Positions 24,933 through 33,117 of a DNA stretch of 64,000 nucleotides are shown one piece after another. The position numbers and the translations under genes are program-made. The notes beneath the pieces are model-generated. The model saw nothing but the letters and a program-made list of their open reading frames with translations. It had not been told where the DNA came from and made no database searches. This DNA comes from Candidatus Ideonella esbjergensis (GTDB taxonomy: Bacteria > Pseudomonadota > Gammaproteobacteria > Burkholderiales > Burkholderiaceae_C): positions 558,001 to 622,000 of the forward strand of contig JADJLP010000010.1 of assembly GCA_016710065.1 (NCBI GenBank), read 5' to 3'. How positions within the stretch are numbered: position 1 is the stretch's first letter; every line of letters begins with the position of its first letter.

Positions 24933-27164
24933 ATGCCGCACAGCCACAGCCCCACCGCCACCACGCACTACCGCATCTGCCCGCTGTGCGAGGCCTGCTG
25001 CGGGCTGGAGATCCAGGTCGATGGCGGCCAGGTGCAAAGCATCCGCGGCGCCGAGGCCGACCCCTTCAGCCAGGGCTACATCTGCCCTAAGGCCGTGGCC
25101 CTGAAAGACCTGCACGAAGACCCTGACCGGCTGCGCACCCCGATGATCCGCCGGGGCGTGAACTTGGAGCCCACCACCTGGGGCAAGGCCTATGCCGAGA
25201 TCGCTAAGCGGCTGCAACCGATCATTGCCCAGCATGGCCGCGACGCGGTGGCCCTCACCGTGGGCAACCCGGCCGCGCACAAGATGGGGCTGATGCTGTA
25301 CTTCGCCAAGCTGGCACGGGCATTGGGCTCGAAGAACATCTACTCGGCCTCGACGCTGGACCAGATGCCCAAGCAGTTGCAGAGCGGGCTGATGTTCGGC
25401 ACCTGGATGAGCGTGGCCGTACCCGACATCGCGCGTTGCGACTTTCTGCTGGTGCTGGGTGCCAACCCGCTTGCCAGCAACGGCAGCATGTGGACCGTGC
25501 CCGATTTCCGCGGCAAGGCCAGGGCGATGCGTCAGCGTGGCGGGCAGATAGTGGTGATCGACCCACGCCGCACCGAGACGGCCGAGGTGGCCGACGCGCA
25601 CCACTTCATCCGTCCTGGCGCCGACGTGTATTTGCTGGCGGCCATGGTGCAGACGCTGTTTGCCGAAGGCCTGGTGCACCTGGGTCGCCTGGCCGAGCTG
25701 ACCAACGGTGTGGACGAATTGCGCGCCGCCGTGCAGGCCTATGCGCCCGAAGCCGTGGCCGAGCGCTGCGGCATCGCAGCGGGCACCATCCGCGCCCTGG
25801 CCCGGCAACTCGCCGCCACCGAGCGGGCCTGCGTCTATGGCCGCATCGGCACCTGCACCCAGACCTTCGGCACGCTGGCCCAGTGGCTCATCGACGCGCT
25901 CAACCTGCTCACCGGCCATTTGGACGAACCCGGCGGCGCCATGTTCCCCAAGGCACCGGCCTTTGCCGCCAACACCCTGGGCAAGCCGGGCGTGGGCAAA
26001 GGCATCGTCACCGGCCGCCACCGCAGCCGCGTGAGTGGTGCGCCCGAGGTGTTGGGCGAGTTGCCCATGACCTTGCTGACCGAGGAGATTGAAACCCCCG
26101 GCCCCGGCCAGGTGAAGGCCCTGATCGCCGTGGCCAGCAACCCGGTGCTGTCCGCGCCAGGCGGGCCGCGCCTGGCCAAGGCGCTGGACGGGCTGGACTT
26201 CATGGTCAGCCTGGACATCTACTTGAACGAAACCTCGCGCCATGCCGACGTGATCCTGCCCGGCCTCTCGCCGCTAGAAGAATTCCACTACGACATGGCC
26301 TTTGCGCAGCTCAGCCACCGCAACCAGGCCCGCTGCAGCGCGCCCGTGCTGCCGGCCCCCGAAGACCAGGTGCCCGAGTGGCAAAGCCTGATGAAGCTGG
26401 TCGCCATCGTGCAAGGCCAGCCGGCCGATGTGGATGTGCTGGCTTTGGACGATGCACAACTGGCGCAAGACCTGCAGCGCCTGGCTGGAGACAATGCCGC
26501 CGCCGTGGCTGCCGCATTGGCGCCACGGCGCGGCCCCGAGAGGCTGCTGGACCTGGCGCTGCGCAGCGGGCCCTACGGCGATGGCTTTGGCCGGCAGCCC
26601 GAGGGGCTCACGCTGGCCCAGCTGCAAGCGGCCCCGCATGGCATCGACCTGGGCCCGCTGCAGCCGCGCCTGGCCGAAGCGCTGCGCACGCCCAGCGGCA
26701 AGATCGAGGCCGCGCCTGCCGCATGCCTGGCCGATCTGCCCCGTGCCTGGGCAGCGCTGCACGACGCCGCCCCCGCGTTCAGCCTGATCGGACGGCGCGA
26801 GGTGCGCAGCAACAACTCCTGGATGCACAACCTGCCGCTGCTGGCCAAGGGCCCCGAGCGCTGCACGCTGTTGATGCACCCAGCCGACGCACAGCGCGTG
26901 GGGCTGGCCGAAGGCGCACCTGCCCGCATCACGCTGAAGGGTGATCGCCAGATCACGGCTCCTGTGCATCTGAGCGAGGCCATGATGCCCGGCGTGGTGA
27001 GCCTGCCCCACGGTTGGGGCCACGACCTGCCAGGCGCGCAACTGGGCGTGGCGGCCTTGCGCCCCGGCGCCAACCTGAACGCCGTGCTGGACGAAACCCT
27101 GCGCGACCCCCTCTCAGGCAACGCCGTGCTCTCGGGTGTCGCGGTTCAAGTGGCGCCGGCCTGA
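24933..27164 (+). CDS. Molybdopterin-dependent oxidoreductase (formate dehydrogenase/DMSO reductase family)
   Basis: 743 aa; the ATG at 24933 has a GAGAGGA ribosome site just before it, which decides against an in-frame ATG at 24861. The N-terminal 4Fe-4S site has cysteines 16, 19, 23 and 51, as in bacterial FDH- and NAP-like enzymes. Molybdopterin-binding regions follow, and the C-terminal cofactor-binding domain starts at about residue 620 (N-N-S-W-M-H-N-L-P). No twin-arginine signal is visible, so it is probably cytoplasmic. There is no adjacent Fe-S or membrane subunit. Substrate unknown. Confidence 0.88.
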   Translation: MPHSHSPTATTHYRICPLCEACCGLEIQVDGGQVQSIRGAEADPFSQGYICPKAVALKDLHEDPDRLRTPMIRRGVNLEPTTWGKAYAEIAKRLQPIIAQHGRDAVALTVGNPAAHKMGLMLYFAKLARALGSKNIYSASTLDQMPKQLQSGLMFGTWMSVAVPDIARCDFLLVLGANPLASNGSMWTVPDFRGKARAMRQRGGQIVVIDPRRTETAEVADAHHFIRPGADVYLLAAMVQTLFAEGLVHLGRLAELTNGVDELRAAVQAYAPEAVAERCGIAAGTIRALARQLAATERACVYGRIGTCTQTFGTLAQWLIDALNLLTGHLDEPGGAMFPKAPAFAANTLGKPGVGKGIVTGRHRSRVSGAPEVLGELPMTLLTEEIETPGPGQVKALIAVASNPVLSAPGGPRLAKALDGLDFMVSLDIYLNETSRHADVILPGLSPLEEFHYDMAFAQLSHRNQARCSAPVLPAPEDQVPEWQSLMKLVAIVQGQPADVDVLALDDAQLAQDLQRLAGDNAAAVAAALAPRRGPERLLDLALRSGPYGDGFGRQPEGLTLAQLQAAPHGIDLGPLQPRLAEALRTPSGKIEAAPAACLADLPRAWAALHDAAPAFSLIGRREVRSNNSWMHNLPLLAKGPERCTLLMHPADAQRVGLAEGAPARITLKGDRQITAPVHLSEAMMPGVVSLPHGWGHDLPGAQLGVAALRPGANLNAVLDETLRDPLSGNAVLSGVAVQVAPA

Positions 27165-27188
27165 CTCGCCAGTTCATCCAAGAGCACC

Positions 27189-27215
27189 GAGAGTGGCCAG
27201 CGACGGGCCACTCTC
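27189..27215. terminator. 10-bp hairpin between convergent oxidoreductase and argG
   Basis: GAGAGTGGCC (27189-27198) pairs perfectly with GGCCACTCTC (27206-27215) across a 7-base loop. It sits in the 56-bp gap between the two converging stop codons. No T-run follows on either strand, so it is a weaker candidate terminator, or a stabiliser of mRNA ends. Confidence 0.6.
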
Positions 27216-27220
27216 CAAGG

Positions 27221-28567
27221 TCAGTCAGGCTTCTTCGTCGTGCCCGACAGCAAGGGCATCACCCCCGTGCTGCTGCTTCCCAGCAGGCCAGTCTGCGAGT
27301 AGATCGCCAGCTTCTGGCGCGTGTCCTGGATGTCGAGATTGCGCATGGTGAGCTGGCCAATGCGGTCCAGCGGCGTGAACGCGCCTTCCACCTTTTCCAT
27401 GCTCAGCCGCTCTGGCTGGTAGGTGAGGTTGGGGCTCGCTGTGTTCATGATGCTGTAGTCGTTGCCACGGCGCAGTTCCAGCGTCACCTCGCCGGTGATG
27501 GCACTGGCGACCCAACGCTGCGCCGTTTCGCGCAGCATCAGGCACTGGCTGTCGAACCAGCGGCCCTGGTACAGCAAGCGGCCCAGACGGCGGCCATTGA
27601 TGCGGTACTGCTCGATGGTGTCTTCGTTGTGGATGCCGGTCACCAGGCGCTCGTAGGCGATGTGCAAAAGCGCCATGCCCGGGGCTTCGTAGATGCCGCG
27701 GCTCTTGGCTTCGATGATGCGGTTCTCGATCTGGTCGCACATGCCCAGACCGTGGCGGCCGCCGATCTCGTTGGCCTTATAGAAAAGGGCAAGCGTGTCG
27801 GGGAAGGTCTGGCCGTTCAGCGCGACGGGAATGCCTTCTTCAAAGCGCACCGACACCGTTTCGGGCTTGACCACCACGTCCTCGCGCCAGAAGGCCACGC
27901 CCATGATGGGCTTGACGATGTGGATGCCGGCGTTCAGGAACTCCAGGTCTTTCGCCTCGTGCGTGGCGCCCAGGATGTTGGAGTCGGTGCTGTAGGCCTT
28001 CTCCACGCTCATCTTGTAGTCGAAACCGGCTGCTATGAGGTATTCGCTCATCTCCTTGCGGCCACCCAGCTCGTCGATGAAGGTCTGGTCCAGCCAGGGC
28101 TTGTAGATGCGCAGCGCCGGGTTGGCCAATAGGCCATAGCGGTAGAAGCGCTCGATGTCGTTGCCCTTGTAGGTGCTGCCGTCGCCCCAGATGTTGACGC
28201 CGTCGTCGCGCATGGCCACCACCAGTGCAGTGCCGGTGACGGCACGGCCCAGCGGCGTGGTGTTGAAGTAGGTGGCGCCACCGGTGCTGATGTGGAAGGC
28301 GCCGCACTGGATGGCGGCAATGCCCTCGGCCACGAGCTGGTGGCGGCAGTCGATCAGGCGAGCGATATCGGCACCATAGGCCAGGGCCTTGCGCGGGATC
28401 TCGTCGTAGTCGGTCTCGTCAGGCTGGCCCAGGTTGGCCGTGTAGGCGCAGGGCACGGCGCCCTTGGCGCGCATCCAGTGCACGGCGGCCGAGGTGTCCA
28501 GGCCACCGGAAAAGGCGATGCCGACGCGTTCGCCGACGGGGAGTTTTTGGAGGATGCTGGCGGTCAT
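27221..28567 (-). CDS. argG: Argininosuccinate synthase
   Basis: 448 aa, the longer type of ArgG found in Escherichia coli and many betaproteobacteria. It joins citrulline and aspartate using ATP in arginine synthesis. The ATP loop is A-F-S-G-G-L-D-T-S near residue 20. Other conserved parts are G-A-F-H-I-S-T-G-G, D-G-S-T-Y-K-G-N-D and K-P-W-L-D. Length is normal and there is no sign of damage. The upstream gap to the divergent ohrR is 160 bp and also contains the ohrR operator. Confidence 0.97.
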   Translation of the reverse strand: MTASILQKLPVGERVGIAFSGGLDTSAAVHWMRAKGAVPCAYTANLGQPDETDYDEIPRKALAYGADIARLIDCRHQLVAEGIAAIQCGAFHISTGGATYFNTTPLGRAVTGTALVVAMRDDGVNIWGDGSTYKGNDIERFYRYGLLANPALRIYKPWLDQTFIDELGGRKEMSEYLIAAGFDYKMSVEKAYSTDSNILGATHEAKDLEFLNAGIHIVKPIMGVAFWREDVVVKPETVSVRFEEGIPVALNGQTFPDTLALFYKANEIGGRHGLGMCDQIENRIIEAKSRGIYEAPGMALLHIAYERLVTGIHNEDTIEQYRINGRRLGRLLYQGRWFDSQCLMLRETAQRWVASAITGEVTLELRRGNDYSIMNTASPNLTYQPERLSMEKVEGAFTPLDRIGQLTMRNLDIQDTRQKLAIYSQTGLLGSSSTGVMPLLSGTTKKPD

Positions 28568-28686
28568 GGCGGGGCTCTTTCAGGGAACTTGCAATGGTAC
28601 CGCGAGCCGCTCGCGAGGCGCTGACGGCGCAAGCTGTGTGCCGACTCGTCCCGACCCATCCCGACGTCCCGATCCGGAATACCCAT

Positions 28687-28706
28687 TTAAATTGTGTGCA
28701 ATTTAA
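28687..28706. promoter_or_regulatory. OhrR-type operator
   Basis: TTAAATTG-TGTG-CAATTTAA is an 8-bp perfect inverted repeat with a 4-base spacer, 21 bases before the ohrR ATG. Known OhrR boxes in other bacteria are AT-rich inverted repeats with AATTG halves, so this fits autoregulation. A plausible -35 (TTGTGT, 28692-28697) lies inside the dyad and AATAAT (28715-28720) follows after 17 bases, so bound repressor would block the promoter. Confidence 0.8.
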
Positions 28707-28727
28707 TCGTTGGCAATAATTCAGCCC

Positions 28728-29189
28728 ATGACATCGCGCCGCCCTGCTTCCGAGCCCCACTGGCTGGCCCTGGACCACCAGCTCTGCTATGCGCTCTACG
28801 CCGCTTCGCTGACCATGACCAAGCTCTACAAGCCCATCCTCGCGCCGCTGGGTCTGACCTACCCGCAATACCTGGTACTGCTCGCGCTATGGGAGGCCGA
28901 CGACCTCAGTGTCTCGGCCCTGGGCGAGCGGGTGTCTCTGGATTCCGGCACCCTCACCCCGCTGCTCAAGCGGCTGGAGGCGGGTGGCCTGATCGCCAGG
29001 CTGCGTGACGCCGACGACGAGCGCCGTGTGCGCATCACCCTCACCGCAGCCGGCCGCGCGCTGAAGGCCCAAGCCCGGGCCGTGCCGCGCCAGATGGCCG
29101 CCGCCACCGGCTGCGAGTTCGCCGAAATTGCCTCCCTCACGCAACGGCTACATGCGCTGCGCGGGCGTCTCACCCAGGCCAGTGCCTGA
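28728..29189 (+). CDS. ohrR: MarR-family organic hydroperoxide regulator
   Basis: 153 aa from the ATG at 28728. OhrR is a dimeric winged-helix repressor that senses organic hydroperoxides by oxidation of a cysteine near its N terminus: here C20 in L-D-H-Q-L-C-Y-A-L-Y. The winged helix with L-S-V-S-A-L-G-E-R-V-S-L-D-S-G-T-L-T-P-L-L-K-R-L-E follows. Its presumed target ohr is the next gene. If the predicted promoter is right, the transcript starts almost at the ATG (leaderless), and no clear ribosome site is seen. Confidence 0.92.
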   Translation: MTSRRPASEPHWLALDHQLCYALYAASLTMTKLYKPILAPLGLTYPQYLVLLALWEADDLSVSALGERVSLDSGTLTPLLKRLEAGGLIARLRDADDERRVRITLTAAGRALKAQARAVPRQMAAATGCEFAEIASLTQRLHALRGRLTQASA

Positions 29190-29217
29190 CCTTCATTTCC
29201 CCCACGAAAGACGCATC

Positions 29218-29643
29218 ATGAAGCTAGACAAAGTTCTCTACACCGCCCACGCCACCTCCACCGGCGGCCGCACCGGCACCTCGCGCTCGTCCGACGGCGT
29301 GCTAGATCTGACCCTCACCACGCCCAAGGAGCTTGGCGGCGCTGGCGGCAACGGCACCAACCCCGAGCAGTTGTTCGCGGCGGGCTACTCGGCCTGCTTC
29401 ATCGGCGCACTCAAGGCCGTGGCGGGCAAGCAGAAGATCAAGCTGCCGGACGACGTGTCCATCACCGCCGACGTGGGGATCGGCCCCATCCCGGCCGGCT
29501 TCGGCATCCAGGTGGCCATGGCCATCACCATCCCGGGCTTCGAGCGCGCCGCCGCCCAGGCACTGGTGGACGCGGCCCACCAGGTGTGCCCGTACTCGAA
29601 TGCCACGCGCGGCAACATCGAGGTCACGCTGACCCTGGTCTGA
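29218..29643 (+). CDS. ohr: Organic hydroperoxide resistance peroxidase
   Basis: 141 aa from the ATG at 29218, 28 bases after ohrR. Ohr is a thiol peroxidase of the OsmC fold that reduces organic hydroperoxides using lipoyl-protein electrons. The catalytic cysteines are C60 (Y-S-A-C-F-I-G-A-L) and C124 (H-Q-V-C-P-Y-S-N-A-T). The regulator sits in the same transcript, so both should rise under peroxide stress. Confidence 0.95.
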   Translation: MKLDKVLYTAHATSTGGRTGTSRSSDGVLDLTLTTPKELGGAGGNGTNPEQLFAAGYSACFIGALKAVAGKQKIKLPDDVSITADVGIGPIPAGFGIQVAMAITIPGFERAAAQALVDAAHQVCPYSNATRGNIEVTLTLV

Positions 29644-29655
29644 AGCCCAGACGGC

Positions 29656-30591
29656 TCAGGCAAGCAGCTGCAGCAACAGCTCCACCCTGGCCTTGGCCGG
29701 GGTGAGCGCTCCGGCACTGGGCCAGGCACCATCGGGTGCGCCCACCACGCCGCCTGCCAGGCAGCGCGTGGCCCGCAGCACACGCAGCCCGGCGCGTTGG
29801 GCATCCTGCAATGCGGGTTCTAGCGCGCGGTTCAGCGTGCCATTGCCAGTGCCCTCCACCACCAGGCCGCGCAAGCCCTCTGCCACTGCGGCGCGCACAG
29901 CCCAGTCGTCCACGCCGGCGTGGCTGCACACCAGGCCCACGCGCGGCCACTCGGCCACTGGTCTTGCCAGCAGTGCTACGCCCAAGGCCTCGCCCTCTGG
30001 CCAAGGTCGTTGGGCCATGACCCTGCCCTCTTCCAGCCGTGCCACCGGCCCGGCATCGCCCGAGTTGAAGGTGCCCACGCGGTAACCGTGCAGCTTGCGC
30101 ACATCCTCGGCACTGTGCACGCGGCCATCGGCCACCAGCACCACGCCCTGCGCGCCGGGCGCTGAGGCCACGGCCACGGCTTCGGCCAGATTCTGCGGGC
30201 CGTCGGCCTGCAGCGACGAGGCCGGCCGCATCGCCACCGCCAGCACCACCGGCTTGGAGGGCGCCAGCACGCGCTGCAGCAGCCAGGCGGTTTCCTCGGC
30301 GGTGTCGGTGCCGTGCGTCACCACAACGCCTTGCACCTCGGACCGCGCCAAGTGGTGCGCCACACGCTGCGCCAGGCGCTGCCAGGTGGCGTGGTCCATG
30401 TCCTTGCTGTCGAGCTGGGCCACCTGCTCGGCCTCCAAGGCCCGGCCCTGCAGCGCCGGCACGGCCGCCACCAGGTCCATCACGCTCAATTCGCCGGCCT
30501 TGTAGCCCACGTTGTCGCCAGCCTGCACCGAGCGGCCGGCGATGGTTCCGCCGGTGCCCAAGATAACGACGACACCTGAATTGCTTTGCAT
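29656..30591 (-). CDS. L-asparaginase (type I/II family)
   Basis: 311 aa without signal peptide, so probably cytoplasmic. The first threonine motif is G-T-G-G-T-I-A-G with T16 as likely nucleophile; the second is T-H-G-T-D-T with T95 and D96. It hydrolyses asparagine to aspartate and ammonia. Divergent from lexA, with 52 bases between the two starts, so the LexA box in that gap could touch both promoters. Confidence 0.9.
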   Translation of the reverse strand: MQSNSGVVVILGTGGTIAGRSVQAGDNVGYKAGELSVMDLVAAVPALQGRALEAEQVAQLDSKDMDHATWQRLAQRVAHHLARSEVQGVVVTHGTDTAEETAWLLQRVLAPSKPVVLAVAMRPASSLQADGPQNLAEAVAVASAPGAQGVVLVADGRVHSAEDVRKLHGYRVGTFNSGDAGPVARLEEGRVMAQRPWPEGEALGVALLARPVAEWPRVGLVCSHAGVDDWAVRAAVAEGLRGLVVEGTGNGTLNRALEPALQDAQRAGLRVLRATRCLAGGVVGAPDGAWPSAGALTPAKARVELLLQLLA

Positions 30592-30602
30592 TTTTTTAAG
30601 GT

Positions 30603-30618
30603 CTGGATAAAAATACAG
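30603..30618 (+). promoter_or_regulatory. LexA (SOS) box in the lexA promoter
   Basis: CTGG-ATAAAAAT-ACAG matches CTGT-N8-ACAG at all but one position. It lies 25 bases before the lexA ATG. A plausible -35 (TTGCAT, 30586-30591) and -10 (TAAAAA, 30608-30613) put the box over the -10 region, so LexA would repress its own gene. Confidence 0.8.
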
Positions 30619-30643
30619 TTACTGGACACAACCTCAGGCCGCC

Positions 30644-31321
30644 ATGATCGAAAGCCCCAAGCTCACCGCCCGGCAACAACAGATCCTGGATCTGGTGCAA
30701 AGCACCATCGCCCGCACCGGCGCGCCCCCCACCCGGGCCGAGATCGCCGCCGAGCTGGGCTTCAAGTCGCCCAACGCGGCCGAAGAGCATTTGCAGGCCC
30801 TGGCGCGCAAGGGCGTCATCGAACTGGTGGGTGGCACCTCGCGCGGCATCCGCCTGCAGAGTGCCACTTTACGCGCGCTCAATGAGGCCCGAGGCAAGCA
30901 GTTCATGCTGCCCCTGCCCAGCCTGGCCCAGCTCACCTTGCCCCTCATCGGCCGCGTGGCCGCCGGCCACCCCATCCTGGCGCAGGAACATGTGGACCAA
31001 ACCTATGTGCTTGAAGCCAGCCTGTTCCCGCAAAAGCCCGACTACCTGCTGAAGGTCAAGGGCATGAGCATGGTGAACGCCGGCATCGTCGATGGCGACC
31101 TGCTGGCCGTGAAGCAATCGCGCGACGCCCGCAACGGCCAGATCGTGGTCGCCCGCCTTGATGACGAGGTCACCGTCAAGCGCTTCCACCGCGGCCGCAA
31201 CGGCATCGAGTTGCTGCCAGAGAACCCCGATTTCCAGCCCATCGTCTTGGGCCCCGAGCGCGAAGACTTCTCCATCGAAGGCATCGCCGTGGGCCTGGTG
31301 CGACAGCACATGCTGATCTGA
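30644..31321 (+). CDS. lexA: SOS repressor LexA
   Basis: 225 aa. The N-terminal winged helix (1-70) has P-T-R-A-E-I-A-A-E-L-G-F-K-S-P-N-A. The self-cleavage bond is A107-G108, and the Ser/Lys dyad is S142 (G-M-S-M) and K179. It represses DNA-damage genes until RecA filament triggers cleavage. The residues after the active Ser read V-N-A-G rather than the usual R-D-A-G. Upstream SOS box shows autoregulation. Confidence 0.97.
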   Translation: MIESPKLTARQQQILDLVQSTIARTGAPPTRAEIAAELGFKSPNAAEEHLQALARKGVIELVGGTSRGIRLQSATLRALNEARGKQFMLPLPSLAQLTLPLIGRVAAGHPILAQEHVDQTYVLEASLFPQKPDYLLKVKGMSMVNAGIVDGDLLAVKQSRDARNGQIVVARLDDEVTVKRFHRGRNGIELLPENPDFQPIVLGPEREDFSIEGIAVGLVRQHMLI

Positions 31322-31342
31322 GGGCATTGTGTGAGGTCGCCC

Positions 31343-31663
31343 ATGCCCGCCGCCATCAAGAGCCCCAAGGCCGCCCACGCGGCCGATTGCCAAGCGCTTG
31401 AGCAATTGCCTAATGTGGGCCCAGCGATGGCGGGCGATTTGAAGTTGCTGGGCATACACCGGCCGGCCGATCTGCAAGGGCGCGATGCCTTGCAGCTTTA
31501 CCGCGAGCTCGAGCGCCACACCGGCCAGCGCCAAGACCCTTGCGTGCTCGACACCTTCATGGCCGTTGTCGATTTCATGAATGGTGCCCCGCCGCGCCCC
31601 TGGTGGCACTACACGGCCGAGCGCAAGCGCGTGCACGGCCCACTCCGGGCCAACGCGGCGTGA
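31343..31663 (+). CDS. Helix-hairpin-helix protein (Cdd1/'mitomycin resistance' family)
   Basis: 106 aa from the ATG at 31343 (a GTG at 31331 is also in frame), 21 bases after lexA. The HhH motif is L-P-N-V-G-P-A-M-A-G-D-L-K-L-L-G-I. The rest has the family's fixed ending D-P-C-V-L-D-T-F-M-A-V-V-D-F-M-N-G-A-P and W-W-H-Y-T-A-E-R-K. The family is annotated as 'pathogenicity locus' or 'mitomycin resistance' without a proven mechanism. Position straight after lexA suggests that it is part of the SOS operon. Confidence 0.85.
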   Translation: MPAAIKSPKAAHAADCQALEQLPNVGPAMAGDLKLLGIHRPADLQGRDALQLYRELERHTGQRQDPCVLDTFMAVVDFMNGAPPRPWWHYTAERKRVHGPLRANAA

Positions 31664-31683
31664 ATGGGGCAACCCGCAGCGGG

Positions 31684-33006
31684 CTACCGCTGCCCCACGC
31701 CTGGCCTGAGGTGATCGCGGCGCGCCAGGTCCGGAAATAGCCGGATCCACACCGCCACCACCACCAGCGTGCCCACGCCGCCCAGCAGCACCGAGCCCAC
31801 CGGCCCGAGCAGTGCGGCTGTGGCGCCTGATTCAAACTCGCCCAACTGGTTGCTGGCGCCGATGAAGACCGAGTTCACCGCGCCCACGCGGCCGCGCATC
31901 TCGTTGGGCGTTTCCAGTTGCACCAGTGATTGGCGTATCACCACGCTGACCATGTCGGCCGCGCCCGACACCGCCAGTGCGGCAAAGGCGACCCAAAAGT
32001 CGCGGGCCAGGGCAAAGGCGATGGTGGCCACACCGAACAGCGCCACGCCACCCAGCAGCCACGGGCCGGCGCGTCGCTCCACCGGCCGGCGCGAGAGCAC
32101 CACGCCCACCACCACCGCCCCCAGGGCCGGCGCCGAGCGCAGCAATCCCAGCCCCTCTGGCCCGGTGTGCAAAATGTCGCGCGCAAAGATGGGCAGCAAG
32201 GCCGTGGCCCCGCCCAGCAGCACCGCGAACAGGTCCAGCGACATGGCGCCCAGCACCACAGGCCGCTGCCAGATGAAGCGCACGCCAGCCGTGACACTGG
32301 CCAGCGTGCGACCCACCTCGTCACGTGGCGCATGGGCCCCGCCCACAATGCCCAGCACGCCCACCACGGCCACCACCATCAGCAGCAGCGACACCCCATA
32401 GACCAGCGCGGCCCCCAAGTGCGCAGCCGCAGCCGCATCGGTGGAGCCGGAGGCCAAACGCGCCATGAGCCAGGGCCCCAGCGCGTACAGCACACCGCCC
32501 AGGGCCGGCCCGGCCACGATGGCGGCCTGCATGGTGGAACTGCTGGCCGCCACCGCGCGCGGCAGCAGGTCTGGAGGCACCAGCGAGGGCGTGAGTGCCT
32601 GCACAGAGGGCATCTGCAGGGCCCTGGCCATGCCCAGGCCCACGCACAGCGTGAGGATGAGCCCACCCCCCACCCAGCCCTGCAGGCTGGCCACGGCCAG
32701 CACGGCGGCCGCCACGCCCTGCACGCCCAGGCTGGAGGCGAGCAAGCGGCGCCGATCGTGGTGGTCCACCAGATGACCGGCCGGCAAGGTCAGCAGCAAG
32801 GCGGGCAGAAATTGCGCCAAGCCCACCAGGCCCAGTTGCCAGGCGCTGCCGGTCAGGTCGTACATCTGCCAGCCCAGCGCCACCATCAGCATCTGGTTGG
32901 CGGCCGTGCCGGCCAGGCGCGCGAGCAGAAGCTTGAGGTAATCGCGCTGGTCGCGCAGGCGCGGGGTGGGCGCTGCCGACGCCGACGCCATCGAACTTGA
33001 ATCCAT
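31684..33006 (-). CDS. MFS transporter (EntS-like)
   Basis: 440 aa from the ATG at 33006; the frame is open further upstream only because it runs through repeat copy B. About 12 hydrophobic segments are present, with L-P-A-G-H-L-V-D-H-H-D-R-R-R in the loop between segments 2 and 3, the MFS motif. The overall pattern, including R-P-V-V-L-G-A-M-S-L-D-L and the R-x-x-x-V-N-S-V-F-I-G-A-S-N-Q-L-G-E-F-E-S-G stretch, matches the EntS/enterobactin-exporter type group (MFS_3). The substrate is unknown, and no siderophore gene is nearby. Confidence 0.85.
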   Translation of the reverse strand: MDSSSMASASAAPTPRLRDQRDYLKLLLARLAGTAANQMLMVALGWQMYDLTGSAWQLGLVGLAQFLPALLLTLPAGHLVDHHDRRRLLASSLGVQGVAAAVLAVASLQGWVGGGLILTLCVGLGMARALQMPSVQALTPSLVPPDLLPRAVAASSSTMQAAIVAGPALGGVLYALGPWLMARLASGSTDAAAAAHLGAALVYGVSLLLMVVAVVGVLGIVGGAHAPRDEVGRTLASVTAGVRFIWQRPVVLGAMSLDLFAVLLGGATALLPIFARDILHTGPEGLGLLRSAPALGAVVVGVVLSRRPVERRAGPWLLGGVALFGVATIAFALARDFWVAFAALAVSGAADMVSVVIRQSLVQLETPNEMRGRVGAVNSVFIGASNQLGEFESGATAALLGPVGSVLLGGVGTLVVVAVWIRLFPDLARRDHLRPGVGQR

Positions 33007-33035
33007 TGGCGTAAGCTTAACCGGGCGAGCCGCTG

Positions 33036-33117
33036 GCCAGCGCACGGCCGCTCCGAAGCGGCCTGCGAACCCGCTCTGCGGGTGGCAGTGGTACCCCACT
33101 GCCGGGTGCCCCATTCA
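33036..33117 (-). repeat. 82-bp stop-codon-linked repeat, copy B
   Basis: Second copy, beginning at the TGA of the kinase-HDOD-GAF gene and ending 29 bases before the MFS start. Hairpin stems on the plus strand: GGCAGTGG-TACC-CCACTGCC, ACCCGC-TCT-GCGGGT and GGCCGCT-CCGA-AGCGGCC. The first stem differs from copy A at two paired positions, with both arms changed so pairing is kept. Confidence 0.85.
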
